Shown: positions 16,725-26,942 of the stretch, piece by piece
How positions within the stretch are numbered: the stretch's first letter is position 1
Layout: every line of letters begins with the position of its first letter
Assembly: GCA_016235165.1 (NCBI GenBank)
Contig: JACRLX010000004.1
Span: 1-44,800 of the forward strand
Reading direction: 5' to 3'
DNA: 44,800 nucleotides
Origin: Rhodocyclales bacterium
GTDB lineage: Bacteria; Pseudomonadota; Gammaproteobacteria; Burkholderiales; Rhodocyclaceae
Program-made: the position numbers and the translations under genes
Notes under the pieces: generated by a model
Seen by the model: the letters and a program-made list of their open reading frames with translations, nothing else
Databases searched by the model: none
Told to the model about the DNA's origin: nothing

Positions 16725-17345
16725 TCAAGTACGCGCGGGCAGGTCTCCGGCGGCCAGCGCCAGCCGGTAAATGCGCAAGGCCACCTGGGCATCGTTGGCG
16801 GCGTACAGCATCTGGCGTTCGTTGAGGCGGGCATGGGCCCAGTTCGAGGTGGTGACGCGGCGCGATTTGCGCAGCTGTTGCCCGAGGTAGCGCGCCACGG
16901 CGGTTTTGGCGCCCAGGGTTTTGTTCGGCGCTTCGCGCGGCAGCGCCTGCGACAGGTCGAGAATGCCCTGCGGTTCGATGCCCAGCCTTCCGCGCATCTG
17001 GGCCAGGTCGCTGCCGAGGCCGAAACCGACCTTGAGGATCGCGGGCGACTCGATGATCGCGCGCAGGCCGCTGTGTTGGGCATGACGGGGAATCTGGAAC
17101 AGCCAGGCCTTCTGTTCGGTGGCGAGCTGGATCAGGTGCGGCCCGGTCGATACCTCGCCCTTGGCGAAGGTGGGCTTGGCCTCGGTGTCGAAGCCGAGCA
17201 CGGCCTCTGCGCCAAGGGCCAGGCAGGCCGCATCGGCCGCCTCGGCGCTATCGACCAGGACCACGTCGGCCAGGCGAATGCCGGGGTAGGGCGGCAGATC
17301 GGCGATGAAAACGGGATCAGGAAGGGGCTCGGAAACGGTGGTCAC
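16725..17345 (-). CDS. RNase D-like 3'-5' exonuclease domain protein
   Basis: 206 residues with a single DEDD-type exonuclease domain. Motif I is GFDTEAKP, motif II is KVGFGLGSDLAQM, and motif III is YAANDAQVALRIY, which has the Tyr-x3-Asp spacing of the DEDDy subclass. It lacks the HRDC domains of full-length RNase D, so it belongs to the short stand-alone group that trims RNA or DNA 3' ends; the substrate is not known. I prefer the GTG at 17345; an ATG at 17420 would add 25 residues with no family match. Confidence 0.85.
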   Translation of the reverse strand: MTTVSEPLPDPVFIADLPPYPGIRLADVVLVDSAEAADAACLALGAEAVLGFDTEAKPTFAKGEVSTGPHLIQLATEQKAWLFQIPRHAQHSGLRAIIESPAILKVGFGLGSDLAQMRGRLGIEPQGILDLSQALPREAPNKTLGAKTAVARYLGQQLRKSRRVTTSNWAHARLNERQMLYAANDAQVALRIYRLALAAGDLPART

Positions 17346-17464
17346 AGGTGTGGCGCGGGCCGGAAAAGGGTCCCGAAATGGACGAAGGAGGCGCCAAAGT
17401 CTATAGGAGCATTGGCCCAAGTCGGTCTACAATTGCAGGTCCGTCTTATTGTGAGTCCCCCGGC

Positions 17465-17686
17465 ATGTCTGAAACCGCTTTCTGCTACCACTGCCGCCAG
17501 CATCATCCGAAGACCGAGATGCGCCAGATCGAAACCAAGGCCGGCAAGCGCTGGCGCTGCATCCGCAGCATCGAGGCCACCCGCCAGGGCCAGGCCGCGC
17601 GCGAGGCCTACGGCCGCATGGTTTCCGAGATGAACAAGTCCGAGGCGCAAAGCCGCGCCCGCATGTCCAAGCCGATCGTCGTCTGA
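17465..17686 (+). CDS. Small Cys-containing hypothetical protein
   Basis: 73 residues, highly basic in the middle, with a CxxC pair (Cys7, Cys10) and a later Cys32 in RWRCIRS, resembling half of a zinc ribbon. The C-terminus is a charged helix ending in MSKPIVV. I do not recognise a characterised family. A TACAAT (17428-17433) upstream could be a -10 box, though no good -35 is visible. The amidase gene begins 21 bases after the stop, so they may be co-transcribed. Confidence 0.7.
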   Translation: MSETAFCYHCRQHHPKTEMRQIETKAGKRWRCIRSIEATRQGQAAREAYGRMVSEMNKSEAQSRARMSKPIVV

Positions 17687-17707
17687 CGACGGCGCCCGCA
17701 CCAGCCG

Positions 17708-18466
17708 ATGCTGCTGCGCGGGCCGGCCTTACTCCTGCCGCTGCTGTTTGCCGCCTGCGCGCCGCTGCCGACCGGGCAGGGGCGCGATGCCAGCTGGTGG
17801 CCTTCGCCCAACTTCGACCAGCGGCGGCCCAACTTCGTCATCCTGCACCAGACCACCAATGCCACCGTGGATAAGGCGCTGGCGACCCTCACCGACCCGG
17901 CGCGCAAAGTCAGTGCCCACTACCTGATAAGTCGCGACGGCAGCTTGCTGCAACTGGTCGATGAGTCGAACCGGGCCTGGCATGCCGGCGAGTCGCGCTG
18001 GGGTGGCATGAGCGATCTCAACTCGGCCTCGATCGGCATCGAACTCGACAATACCGGCGAGGAGCCCTTCGCCGAACCGCAAATGCAGACCTTGCTCGCC
18101 CTGCTGGCCGAGCTGCGTGATCGCCATCGCATTCCCGTCGCCAACGTGCTGGCCCACGGTGATGTGGCGCCGGGGCGCAAGGTCGATCCCAGCCGCTACT
18201 TCCCCTGGCGTCGCCTGGCGCAGGCCGGCTTCGGCCTCTGGTGCAGCAACCTGCCGGCCGCGCCGCCGGCCGGCTTCGATGCCGCGCTGGGACTGCGTGC
18301 CCTGGGTTACGACATGACCCAGCCGGCGGCGGTGCGCGCCGCCTTCCGCCGCCATTTCCTCGGCCGCGAGGGCGAGGCCGAACTCGACGCCGGCGAACAG
18401 GCGCTGCTGCACTGCCTGCTGGCGCTGCCGCGAGAGCAGGCACCCAATGCAGAGGCCACGCAATGA
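17708..18466 (+). CDS. N-acetylmuramoyl-L-alanine amidase, AmiD-like lipoprotein
   Basis: 252 residues. A lipoprotein signal ends at Cys17 (LLFAAC), placing the enzyme in the outer membrane. The amidase_2 domain (about 40-180) contains the first zinc His in VILHQT, SAHYLISRDG, and the later LAHGDVAPGRKVDPSRYFPW with the second His and the Lys/Asp of the site. The C-terminal part (190-240) looks like a peptidoglycan-binding helical repeat (ALGYDMTQPAAVRAAFRRHF). It cleaves the bond between muramic acid and the peptide during wall turnover and recycling. The stop overlaps the start of the following cupin gene (ATGA). Confidence 0.9.
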   Translation: MLLRGPALLLPLLFAACAPLPTGQGRDASWWPSPNFDQRRPNFVILHQTTNATVDKALATLTDPARKVSAHYLISRDGSLLQLVDESNRAWHAGESRWGGMSDLNSASIGIELDNTGEEPFAEPQMQTLLALLAELRDRHRIPVANVLAHGDVAPGRKVDPSRYFPWRRLAQAGFGLWCSNLPAAPPAGFDAALGLRALGYDMTQPAAVRAAFRRHFLGREGEAELDAGEQALLHCLLALPREQAPNAEATQ

Positions 18467-18840
18467 AGCTAACGCAATACGCCGACATTCCGGTCTACGT
18501 GACCAAGGACGGCTCGCAGATCCGCGAACTGATGCATCCGGCGCAGCACGGCAACCGAGCGCAGAGCCTGGCCGAGGCCACGGTATTGCCGGGCCAGCGC
18601 ACCCGGTTGCATCGCCACGCGCTGACGGAAGAGCTCTACCACGTCAGCACCGGACGCGGCCGGATGACCTTGGGCGACGAAGTTTTCGAAGTCGGCGCTG
18701 GCGACACGGTGCACATCGCTCCCGGCACGCCGCATTGCATCGAGGCCCTGGGCGCCGCGCCGCTGCGCTTCCTGTGCTGTTGCGCGCCGGCCTATTCGCA
18801 CGAGGATACCGAGCTGCTGGAAGGCGATACGCCGGGCTGA
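18463..18840 (+). CDS. Cupin-domain protein
   Basis: 125 residues forming one cupin barrel: motif 1 RLHRHALTEELYHVSTGRGRM with metal-binding His, His and Glu, and motif 2 VGAGDTVHIAPGTPHCIEA with the second His. Metal ligation looks intact. The substrate is unknown; such stand-alone cupins act as isomerases, dioxygenases or sugar-binding proteins. A CCC run (FLCCCAP) near the C-terminus is unusual. It is coupled to the amidase gene and followed by a hairpin. Confidence 0.85.
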   Translation: MKLTQYADIPVYVTKDGSQIRELMHPAQHGNRAQSLAEATVLPGQRTRLHRHALTEELYHVSTGRGRMTLGDEVFEVGAGDTVHIAPGTPHCIEALGAAPLRFLCCCAPAYSHEDTELLEGDTPG

Positions 18841-18847
18841 AAGTTAT

Positions 18848-18868
18848 GTCTCCGGCAATGCCGGAGAC
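18848..18868. terminator. Hairpin between convergent genes
   Basis: GTCTCCGGC-aat-GCCGGAGAC forms a 9-base-pair stem with a 3-base loop. There is no long T-run on either side, so termination efficiency is uncertain, but its position after the cupin stop and beyond the end of the convergent DUF748 gene fits a two-way terminator. Confidence 0.5.
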
Positions 18869-18904
18869 GGTATCCCCTGCGGACGGCGCCGAGCGCGCGG
18901 CGAT

Positions 18905-21900
18905 TCAGCGCGCGGCCTTGCCCAGCCCGAGCTTGAGCGCGACCTCGTGTTCGCGGTCGGCGAGTTTTTCCGGCGTGCCGAGCTCGATGCGCTCGACCGG
19001 CGCCTTGGCCTCCTTGAGCACGGCCAGCGCCGCCTCGCCGCGCGCCGAGGCCAGCTGTTGCAGGCGCTGGTCGGCGATGACTTCCTTTTCGCGCAGCCGC
19101 AGGTAGAGCGCGGCGTGGAAGTCGGCACCCTTGAGCGCGCCGACTTCCGATTCCGACAACTGGCGCGGCGGGCGCACCAGGCCGGTGAGGCGGGACATCA
19201 TCCTGCCGCCGAGGTTTTCTTCCATCTGGCCGGGGTTGGCGTTGCGGAAACCCTGCTTCAGGCCGTCGAGTTCCGCCTTGCCGAAACGCTCGCCGAACAG
19301 GCTTTCCAGCGCAGCCTGGATCGTCGGCGTGTGCGTCGAGATCGGTCCGGGGTCACCTTGCGGGTCGATCTTCTGGCCGCTTTTTTCCAGCAGCGTGCGC
19401 CGCAGTTGCAGGTCTTGCAGCGCCACGCGGTCGGCCTCGTTCCAAGTGCCGCTGACCGCGAGCGCCAGGGCAGGCCGCTTGTTCAGCGCCGCCGCCAGCT
19501 TGACCAGTTTTTCGCGCTCGGGTGGGGTCAGGCGCCGCGCGCCGGCCTCGAAGGCGATGTTTTCCAGTTTTTCGTCGCCGCCGCCGAACAGCGCGCCCAA
19601 GGCGCGGAAGGGCGCGCTGACGATCTTGCCCAGCACGTTGGTGATCACCTTCCAGACGATGGCGCCATAGCTGAACTGGGGATCGTCGAGGCTGCCGGTG
19701 ATCGGCAGGCCGAGGTCGATGCGGCCGTCGGAATCCTCCAGCAGCGCGATCGCCAGGTCGAGCGGCAGGTCCTTCGCGCTCGGGCTCTGCACTCGCTCGC
19801 CGAGCACCAACCTGTCGATCACCACCTGGTTCTGGCTTTGCAGCTGGCGCTTGCGGATGTTGTAGTCGAGGTCGAGCGAGAGCTTGCCGGAATCGATGCG
19901 GCGTCCGGCGAAGGTGGCCGAGTAGGGCGTCAGTCGCGTCATTTCGAGGTTGCGGAAGACCAGCTTGATCTCGGTGAAGCCGGTCGGGTCGAAGGGGTCG
20001 ACCTGGCCCACCGCCCGCGCCATGCCGTAGTCATCGACCTGGCCGTCGAGTTCCAGCTGGCCGGCGGCGCCGGGGCGCGAGGACAGGCCGGCGATGGAGC
20101 CGCGCAGCTGGTGGATGCGGGTGCCGAAGGGAAAGATCAGCGATTCGTCGGCGAAATCCAGCTCGCCCTCGCGGAAGCGGAGTCGGTCGATGTCGACCTG
20201 GAAGGATGGCTTGCCGGCTTTGTCGATCTCCGCCGCAGGAGTCGGCGCCGGCGACACGGCGGCTGGCACGCCCTCCGCCTTGTGCGGCGCGTCCGCCTGA
20301 CGCAGGATGCGCTTGAAATTGGTGCTGCCGTCCCTGGCGATCAGCAATTGGGTGTCGAGGCCGTCGAGCAGCAACTCGCCGATCCGGAGCTTCTGCGGCG
20401 TGAGCTCGAGTTGCCCGGTGCCCAGCGATTTCCAGCCAAGGAAGACCTTGTCGCTGCCAGCCTCGTTGAGCCGCAGCGCATCGATGGCGAAGCTGCCACG
20501 GTAGGCGCTGGACTTGGCATCGTGCCGCACGCGGCCGGTGGCACTGATGCGACCGTCGCCGAGATCCAGCGCGGCATGGCGGCCGATCAGCGCTTGCGCC
20601 GGTTTGAGCGACAGCGCGTCGAGTTTGATCTGCATGTCGATCGCCGCCGTGGCCGGCACCAGCTTGCCGTCCAGCGCCAGTCTGCCGCCACCGGCGACGC
20701 GCAGCGTCGCCTTGAGCGGCAAGGGCTGGCCAAGTTTTTCGCTGACGCCGGCGGTCTCGATGGAGACGTCGTCGAGACCCAGTTGCAGCGCCGGGGTCAT
20801 GGATTCGTCATTGACGGTGAGGCCGAAGCCGGCGAGGCCGATGCGCTCGATGGCATAGCGCCAGGGTGTTGACGCCGTTGTTGCATCGGCGGTGTTTGCA
20901 GGCTTTGCCGCCGGAGCCGGCGCCAGGGCTTGCAGCGTGGCCAGCAGGTCGACATCGCCAGTGGCGCCGCGACGCAAGGCGATGCGCCCGTTCTTGAGTG
21001 AAATGGCACCGACTTCCGCAACTTGCGCGGCGAGGTCGATGCGTGCCGGCGCCACCCCGATTTCCGGCAACAAGACCTGTCGCGCACGCTGCTTGCCGCC
21101 GCCGGACTCCAGGCTGGCATCGCTCACCGTCAGCGACTGGAAGGCCAGCTGCCGGGAGGCGAGGTCAAAGCGCGCACCTTGCAGGGCGACGGCCTTGGCC
21201 GCCAGCGCCGGCGCGCCGGCCGCTTTGGGTTTGCGCAGCACAACATCCTTGAGTTCGAGGGCAAGCGGATCGAGCGTCAGCGCCAGATTGCCATTGGCAT
21301 GGCCGAGCCGATAGTCGAGGGCAAGGCCGGCGATGCCCTCGGGCGGGGCAAAGCCGAGTTGCGGCGGCAGCCGGGGCGCCAGCAGCGGCGCCAGTTTGCC
21401 GAGATCGACGCCGCGCAGGCTGAGCTGTCCGGCGGAAGCCAGCGGCACGAGGGTGACTGTTCCCTTCCATTCCAGTTCCGCGCCGAAGGCCGTCTTTGCC
21501 GCGAGGCGGAATTGGCCGTTGTCGTCGGGCTGGGTGGATATGTCGTGCAGTTCCAGATCGAAGGCCTCGACCCGGCTGACGAAGGCTGGCGTCGTGCGCT
21601 GGTCGGCGATGTCGAATTGCGCGCCACGCAGCTGCAAGTGGCGGATCTCGACGCGTGGCGGCGGGCCGGAGGCCTTCTCCTCCTTGCCGGCGAAGGCGGC
21701 CAGCAGCCGGCTCCAGTTGTGCGGCCGTTGGGCGTCGTCGCGCAGGATCGCGCGGGCGGCAAGGCCGTCAAGCCGCAACTGCTCGACGACCAGGCCGCGC
21801 GTGGCGAGGCTGGCGGCCGACAGGTCCACGAATAGCTCGCGGAAAGCCAGCAGCGGAGCGCCTTCAGGATCTTCCAGCGTGAGATCTTGCAGGCGCAGGC

Positions 21901-22087
21901 TCAGGGCCAGCGGATTGATCTCGGGTTTGCCCAGCGTCAGCCGGTGGCCGCTTTTTTCGGCGACGATTTTTTGCGCCTGGGTTTGCAGGATTCCGGGCAG
22001 GACGAGCCAGGCAAAGCCGAGCAGGAATACCAGCAGGCCGCCGACTGCCAGGGCCGCCTTGCGCAGGGTTGGCAGGGACGGACGCAT
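18905..22087 (-). CDS. DUF748 AsmA-like envelope protein
   Basis: 1060 residues. One N-terminal transmembrane anchor (about 12-32) is followed by a very long periplasmic region rich in beta repeats of the AsmA/TamB type, for example INPLALSLRLQDLTLEDPEG near the start and LVFRNLEMTRLTPYSATFAGRRIDSGKLSLDLDYNI around 760. The last 240 residues form the DUF748 C-terminal domain with a QLRRTLLEKSGQKID stretch. AsmA-like proteins bridge the periplasm and move or organise lipids; this role is family knowledge, not shown here. One linker (around 609-616) is encoded by the dispersed repeat at 20240. It starts 9 bases after the YqjK-like gene and closes that operon. Confidence 0.88.
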   Translation of the reverse strand: MRPSLPTLRKAALAVGGLLVFLLGFAWLVLPGILQTQAQKIVAEKSGHRLTLGKPEINPLALSLRLQDLTLEDPEGAPLLAFRELFVDLSAASLATRGLVVEQLRLDGLAARAILRDDAQRPHNWSRLLAAFAGKEEKASGPPPRVEIRHLQLRGAQFDIADQRTTPAFVSRVEAFDLELHDISTQPDDNGQFRLAAKTAFGAELEWKGTVTLVPLASAGQLSLRGVDLGKLAPLLAPRLPPQLGFAPPEGIAGLALDYRLGHANGNLALTLDPLALELKDVVLRKPKAAGAPALAAKAVALQGARFDLASRQLAFQSLTVSDASLESGGGKQRARQVLLPEIGVAPARIDLAAQVAEVGAISLKNGRIALRRGATGDVDLLATLQALAPAPAAKPANTADATTASTPWRYAIERIGLAGFGLTVNDESMTPALQLGLDDVSIETAGVSEKLGQPLPLKATLRVAGGGRLALDGKLVPATAAIDMQIKLDALSLKPAQALIGRHAALDLGDGRISATGRVRHDAKSSAYRGSFAIDALRLNEAGSDKVFLGWKSLGTGQLELTPQKLRIGELLLDGLDTQLLIARDGSTNFKRILRQADAPHKAEGVPAAVSPAPTPAAEIDKAGKPSFQVDIDRLRFREGELDFADESLIFPFGTRIHQLRGSIAGLSSRPGAAGQLELDGQVDDYGMARAVGQVDPFDPTGFTEIKLVFRNLEMTRLTPYSATFAGRRIDSGKLSLDLDYNIRKRQLQSQNQVVIDRLVLGERVQSPSAKDLPLDLAIALLEDSDGRIDLGLPITGSLDDPQFSYGAIVWKVITNVLGKIVSAPFRALGALFGGGDEKLENIAFEAGARRLTPPEREKLVKLAAALNKRPALALAVSGTWNEADRVALQDLQLRRTLLEKSGQKIDPQGDPGPISTHTPTIQAALESLFGERFGKAELDGLKQGFRNANPGQMEENLGGRMMSRLTGLVRPPRQLSESEVGALKGADFHAALYLRLREKEVIADQRLQQLASARGEAALAVLKEAKAPVERIELGTPEKLADREHEVALKLGLGKAAR
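20240..20263. repeat. Dispersed GC-rich repeat, copy 3 (in DUF748 linker)
   Basis: AGTCGGCGCCGGCGACACGG followed by CGGC is in frame in a Pro/Ala-rich linker of the DUF748 gene (encoding about VSPAPTP on the minus strand). Similarity to the consensus is partial. Confidence 0.4.
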
Positions 22088-22096
22088 GGCGAGGCT

Positions 22097-22399
22097 TCAG
22101 CGCATCTGCGGCGCTTGTTTGAGCAGGCCTTGCAGCCTGCGCCAGGTCTGCCAGCCGAAAAACGCCCGCCGCGCCCAGCGCCAGGCACGGCTTGGTTTGG
22201 CTACCAGCAGGGCGACGCCGACGCCGGCGACGATTTGCGGATGGCGCCACAACCAGTGCGCACCGGCGACGGCCAGGTCGGCGCCGGCGAGGGTCGGCTG
22301 CAAGCCATTGGCATGGCGCGAGAAATCGGCGCGCAGGGCGTCGCCGGCAAGCTGCAGGCGTTGCTTTTCCAGCGCCAGTTCGATGACGGCGGGATTCAT
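22097..22399 (-). CDS. YqjK-like small protein
   Basis: 100 residues. An N-terminal helix (ELALEKQRLQLAGDALRADFSR) matches the YqjK family; a central hydrophobic stretch (about 50-66) and a basic, Trp-rich C-terminus suggest peripheral or single-pass membrane attachment. The start overlaps the stop of the yqjE-like gene (ATGA). Function unknown; in enterobacteria yqjD, yqjE and yqjK also lie together. Confidence 0.75.
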   Translation of the reverse strand: MNPAVIELALEKQRLQLAGDALRADFSRHANGLQPTLAGADLAVAGAHWLWRHPQIVAGVGVALLVAKPSRAWRWARRAFFGWQTWRRLQGLLKQAPQMR

Positions 22400-22812
22400 G
22401 TCCGGGTCGGCGCCTGGCCTGGCGCCAGGGCCTCGCGGTCCTTGGCCAGCTCGGCGAGGCTGGCCTTGAACAGGGTCGAGCCGGCCTTGGCGAAACTCAT
22501 CGTCGTCACCAAGGCGACGATGCCGCCACTGAGAAACAGCGCGCTGAAAATTCCCAGCGCCAGCAGCCGGTGGCTATCCCACAGCAGCACGGTGAGGAAC
22601 ACCGCAAGGAAGATCAGCCCGGCGCCGAGGCAGAGAACGGCAATGGCGCCCCAGGCGAGCAGCGACAGCAGACGCAGACGCTCCTCGGCCAGCTCGACGC
22701 CGAGCAATTGCAGGCGGTTCTGCGCCAGCGCCAGCGAGGTGCCGAACAGCCCTTTCAGCGATGCGAACAGACCCGCCCGGGAGGCTGCGCCGCCGGGGGT
22801 GTCGTCAACCAT
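22396..22812 (-). CDS. YqjE-like inner-membrane protein
   Basis: 138 residues with two central transmembrane helices (about 50-75 and 82-105) between amphipathic ends, the layout of the YqjE / holin-X-like superfamily. The segment ALAQNRLQLLGVELAEERLRLL is typical. It lies 4 bases after the DUF883 gene and overlaps the YqjK-like gene. The family is associated with membrane stress and stationary phase; the precise role is unknown. Confidence 0.8.
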   Translation of the reverse strand: MVDDTPGGAASRAGLFASLKGLFGTSLALAQNRLQLLGVELAEERLRLLSLLAWGAIAVLCLGAGLIFLAVFLTVLLWDSHRLLALGIFSALFLSGGIVALVTTMSFAKAGSTLFKASLAELAKDREALAPGQAPTRT

Positions 22813-22816
22813 CGGT

Positions 22817-23128
22817 TCAGCGGCGACCGATCAGCAGGCCGGCGATAAGGCCGATGCCGGCGGCGACGCCGACCGAGCGCCAGGGGTTGTCATGCACGTA
22901 GTCGTCGGCGGCACGCCCGACCTGTTTGGCCTTGTCCACCACGACGGTTTCAGCCTCGGCCAGCTTGATCTTGGCGGCGGCGATGCGGTCGGCGGTACGG
23001 GCGCGGATTTCGGCAATCTTGTCGCCGGCCTGGCCGGCCGTGGCACGCAGCAACTCCTCGCTGTCGGCGATCACCAGCCTGACGTCGGCGATCAGTTTTT
23101 CCCTGCTGACTTCGCTCATTTCACTCAT
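22817..23128 (-). CDS. DUF883 / YqjD-ElaB family membrane anchor protein
   Basis: 103 residues. A long amphipathic helix (1-75, with Glu/Lys/Ala repeats) ends in the family motif YVHDNPWRSVGVAAGIGLIAGLLIGRR, a C-terminal glycine-zipper membrane anchor. In E. coli, YqjD and ElaB tether ribosomes to the inner membrane in stationary phase; the same role here is inferred. GAGAG precedes the start. First gene of the DUF883-yqjE-yqjK-DUF748 run. Confidence 0.88.
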   Translation of the reverse strand: MSEMSEVSREKLIADVRLVIADSEELLRATAGQAGDKIAEIRARTADRIAAAKIKLAEAETVVVDKAKQVGRAADDYVHDNPWRSVGVAAGIGLIAGLLIGRR

Positions 23129-23198
23129 GTTGCTCTCCTGAAAGATAGGCTAGAAATCGAAGGCTACCCATTTTGGCGCGGTGCCGCAATGATGAATG

Positions 23199-23996
23199 TC
23201 ATGCCACCGTGAAATCGTAATCGACGGTCAGCGGCGCATGGTCGGAAAAACGCTGTTCCTTGTAGACCGAGACGGCGCGCGCCGTCGCCGCCAGTCCCGG
23301 CGTGGCGATCTGGTAGTCGATGCGCCAGCCGACGTTCCTGGCCCAGGCCTGGCCACGGTTCGACCACCATGTGTAGGCCTCGCCGGTGGCCTCGGGTTGC
23401 AGCCCGCGATGTACGTCAACCCAGCCCAGGTCGTCGAACACCGAGCTCAGCCAGGCCCGTTCCTCGGGCAGGAAACCGGAGTTCTTCTGGTTCGACTTCC
23501 AGTTCTTCAGGTCCTTCTCCGTATGGGCAATGTTCCAGTCGCCGCACAGCAGGACCTCGCGCCCGTTTCGCTTCGCCTCCTGCGCCAGGCTTTCCAGTTG
23601 CGGCCGGAACTGGTCGAGAAAGCGGAATTTGGCTTGCTGGCGCTCGTCGGAACTGGAGCCCGAGGGCAGGTAGAGCGAAACCACCGAGAGCTTGCCGAAA
23701 TCGGCCTGCAGGTAGCGGCCCTCGGCGTCGAACTCGGCGTTGCCGAAGCCTTCGACGATGCGGTCAGGTTCCCGCCTTGTGTAGATGCCGACGCCGCTGT
23801 AGCCTTTTTTCCCGGCACAGTGAAAGAAGCCGGTATAGCCATCGGGCCGGCTCAGCGCCGGGGTCAGGTCGGCCAGTTGGGCCTTCAATTCCTGGACGCA
23901 GACGATGTCGGCACGATGCCCGGCCAGCCAGTCGAAAACGCCCTTGCCGGCGGCGGAACGGATACCGTTGAGATTCAGGCTGAGTACTCGGAGCAT
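23199..23996 (-). CDS. xthA: Exodeoxyribonuclease III (AP endonuclease)
   Basis: 265 residues. The enzyme cuts DNA at abasic sites and degrades 3' ends in base-excision repair. Characteristic residues are SLNLNGIRSA at the start, Glu36 in VQELK, GDWNIAHTEKDLKNWKSN, RIDYQIAT and the catalytic His in FSDHAPLTVDYDF. I chose the second ATG (23996), since MLRVLSLNLNG is the usual start; an ATG at 24008 would add four residues. It is divergent from pyrE with under 20 bases between the coding regions. Confidence 0.93.
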   Translation of the reverse strand: MLRVLSLNLNGIRSAAGKGVFDWLAGHRADIVCVQELKAQLADLTPALSRPDGYTGFFHCAGKKGYSGVGIYTRREPDRIVEGFGNAEFDAEGRYLQADFGKLSVVSLYLPSGSSSDERQQAKFRFLDQFRPQLESLAQEAKRNGREVLLCGDWNIAHTEKDLKNWKSNQKNSGFLPEERAWLSSVFDDLGWVDVHRGLQPEATGEAYTWWSNRGQAWARNVGWRIDYQIATPGLAATARAVSVYKEQRFSDHAPLTVDYDFTVA

Positions 23997-24013
23997 GGGG
24001 CTGAGCATGTAGA

Positions 24014-24691
24014 ATGAACGCGATGAACGCGAACGCCGATCTTGCCGCGACCAGCGCCTTGAGCCGCGAGTTTATCGCCTTCGCCTGCCAGCTGGGCGTG
24101 TTGCGCTTTGGCGAATTCAAGACCAAGGCCGGGCGCCTCAGCCCTTATTTCTTCAATGCCGGATTGTTCAACGACGGGGCTTCGCTGGCGCGGCTGAGCG
24201 ATTTCTATGCGAAACGGATTTCCGCCGCCGGGGTCGCGTTCGATGTCCTGTTCGGGCCGGCCTACAAGGGCATACCCTTGGCCGCGGGCGCCGCGATGGC
24301 GCTCGCCGGGCTCGGCCGCAACCTGCCTTATGCCTACAACCGCAAGGAAGCCAAGAACCACGGCGAGGGCGGCAGCCTGGTCGGCGCGCCGCTCAAGGGC
24401 CGCGTGCTGATCATTGACGACGTCATTTCGGCCGGCACCTCGGTGCGCGAATCGGTGGAGTTGATCCGCGCCGCAGGTGCCACGCCGGCCGGCGTGCTGA
24501 TCGCGCTGGACCGCCAGGAGCGCGGCCAGGGCGAGCTTTCGGCGGTGCAGGAGGTGGAGCGGAATTACGGCATCCCCGTGTTCAGCGTTGCCAGCCTGAC
24601 CGATTTGATCGATTATCTGTCCGGCCATCCGGATCTGGAAGGCAATCTGGCCGCCGTGCGCGACTATCGCGCACGCTATGGTGTCGATTGA
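24014..24691 (+). CDS. pyrE: Orotate phosphoribosyltransferase
   Basis: 225 residues. It converts orotate and PRPP to orotidine monophosphate in pyrimidine synthesis. Diagnostic segments are [33 protein letters not shown], the mobile [13 protein letters not shown] loop and the PRPP-binding [17 protein letters not shown] second in-frame ATG at 24023 is possible. No good Shine-Dalgarno is visible; TAGAAT (24010-24015) overlaps the start. Exonuclease III is next to pyrE in related bacteria as well. Confidence 0.96.
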   Translation: MNAMNANADLAATSALSREFIAFACQLGVLRFGEFKTKAGRLSPYFFNAGLFNDGASLARLSDFYAKRISAAGVAFDVLFGPAYKGIPLAAGAAMALAGLGRNLPYAYNRKEAKNHGEGGSLVGAPLKGRVLIIDDVISAGTSVRESVELIRAAGATPAGVLIALDRQERGQGELSAVQEVERNYGIPVFSVASLTDLIDYLSGHPDLEGNLAAVRDYRARYGVD

Positions 24692-24722
24692 TGTTCGAGT
24701 GATTTTTTCAGGGAGACCCTCC

Positions 24723-25439
24723 ATGCGCCTGATTCCCGTGCTGCTGTTCGCCTCGTCCGCCCTGCTTGCCCAGGGTGTTGCCGCGCAGGCGCGGATTTTC
24801 TGTTGCACCGACGACAAGGGCACGCGGGTCTGCGGCGATTTCCTGCCGCTCGCCTGCCAGGGTCGCGCCTATGAGGAGCGCGACGACAAGGGCTTCATTG
24901 CCAAGCAGGTCGAGGCGCCGCTGACGCCCGAGCAGCAGGCACAGCGCGAAGCGGAAAAAGCCAGGAAGGAAGAGGAGGCGAAGAAGGCTGCCGAAGAGCG
25001 CCGTCGCAACCAGGCGCTGCTGGCGACTTACTCCAGCGAAAAGGACATCCTGGCCGCGCGCGATCGCGCCCTTGCCGAGGTCGAAAAGAACCAGAAGCAG
25101 GCGCAGGTCCGGCTTGACGAGGCTAACAAGAAGAAGAAGAAAATCGACCAGGACAGGGAGTTCTACAAGGGCAAGATCCTGCCGGAGGAGGTCAAGGCCG
25201 CGATCCGCGAAAACGAAAAGGAAATTGCCGCGCAATCGACCGCGGTGGCTGCCAAGATCAAGGAAGCCGCCGACGTTCGCGCCCGCTTCGAGGACGAACG
25301 CAAGCGGTATCTGGAGTTGACCGGCAAGAAGCCGGGCCAGGATGCGGGCATGGGTGGCATGGGCGCTGCGGCAACCAAGCCGGCTACCACCCCGGCTCCT
25401 GCACCGGCCGCAGCCGCCAAGCCCGCCGAAAAGAAATAA
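24723..25439 (+). CDS. Secreted coiled-coil hypothetical protein
   Basis: 238 residues. A Sec signal peptide (1-20, cleavage near VAAQA) is followed by a Cys-rich head (FCCTDDKGTRVCGDFLPLACQGRAYEERD), reminiscent of DUF4124-type domains, and by a long charged coiled coil (about 75-205). The tail is Ala/Pro-rich (TPAPAPAAAAKP). AGGGAGA precedes the ATG at 24723; the in-frame ATG at 24678 would hide the signal peptide. Probably periplasmic; function unknown. A terminator follows. Confidence 0.8.
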   Translation: MRLIPVLLFASSALLAQGVAAQARIFCCTDDKGTRVCGDFLPLACQGRAYEERDDKGFIAKQVEAPLTPEQQAQREAEKARKEEEAKKAAEERRRNQALLATYSSEKDILAARDRALAEVEKNQKQAQVRLDEANKKKKKIDQDREFYKGKILPEEVKAAIRENEKEIAAQSTAVAAKIKEAADVRARFEDERKRYLELTGKKPGQDAGMGGMGAAATKPATTPAPAPAAAAKPAEKK

Positions 25440-25444
25440 GCCGA

Positions 25445-25472
25445 CGGGCGGCGCAGCCGCCCGGCCTTTTCC
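25445..25472 (+). terminator. Intrinsic terminator after the coiled-coil gene
   Basis: CGGGCGGC-gca-GCCGCCCG (8-base-pair stem) followed by GCCTTTTCC, 5 bases after the stop at 25439. It also lies just past the convergent gatB stop. Confidence 0.7.

Positions 25473-26938
<1,466 letters not shown>

Positions 26939-26942
<4 letters not shown>

Noticed and set aside
18687-18706. Match to the dispersed repeat inside the cupin gene
   Set aside because: The sequence encodes VGAGDTVHIAPG, the normal second cupin motif, so similarity is explained by protein conservation.
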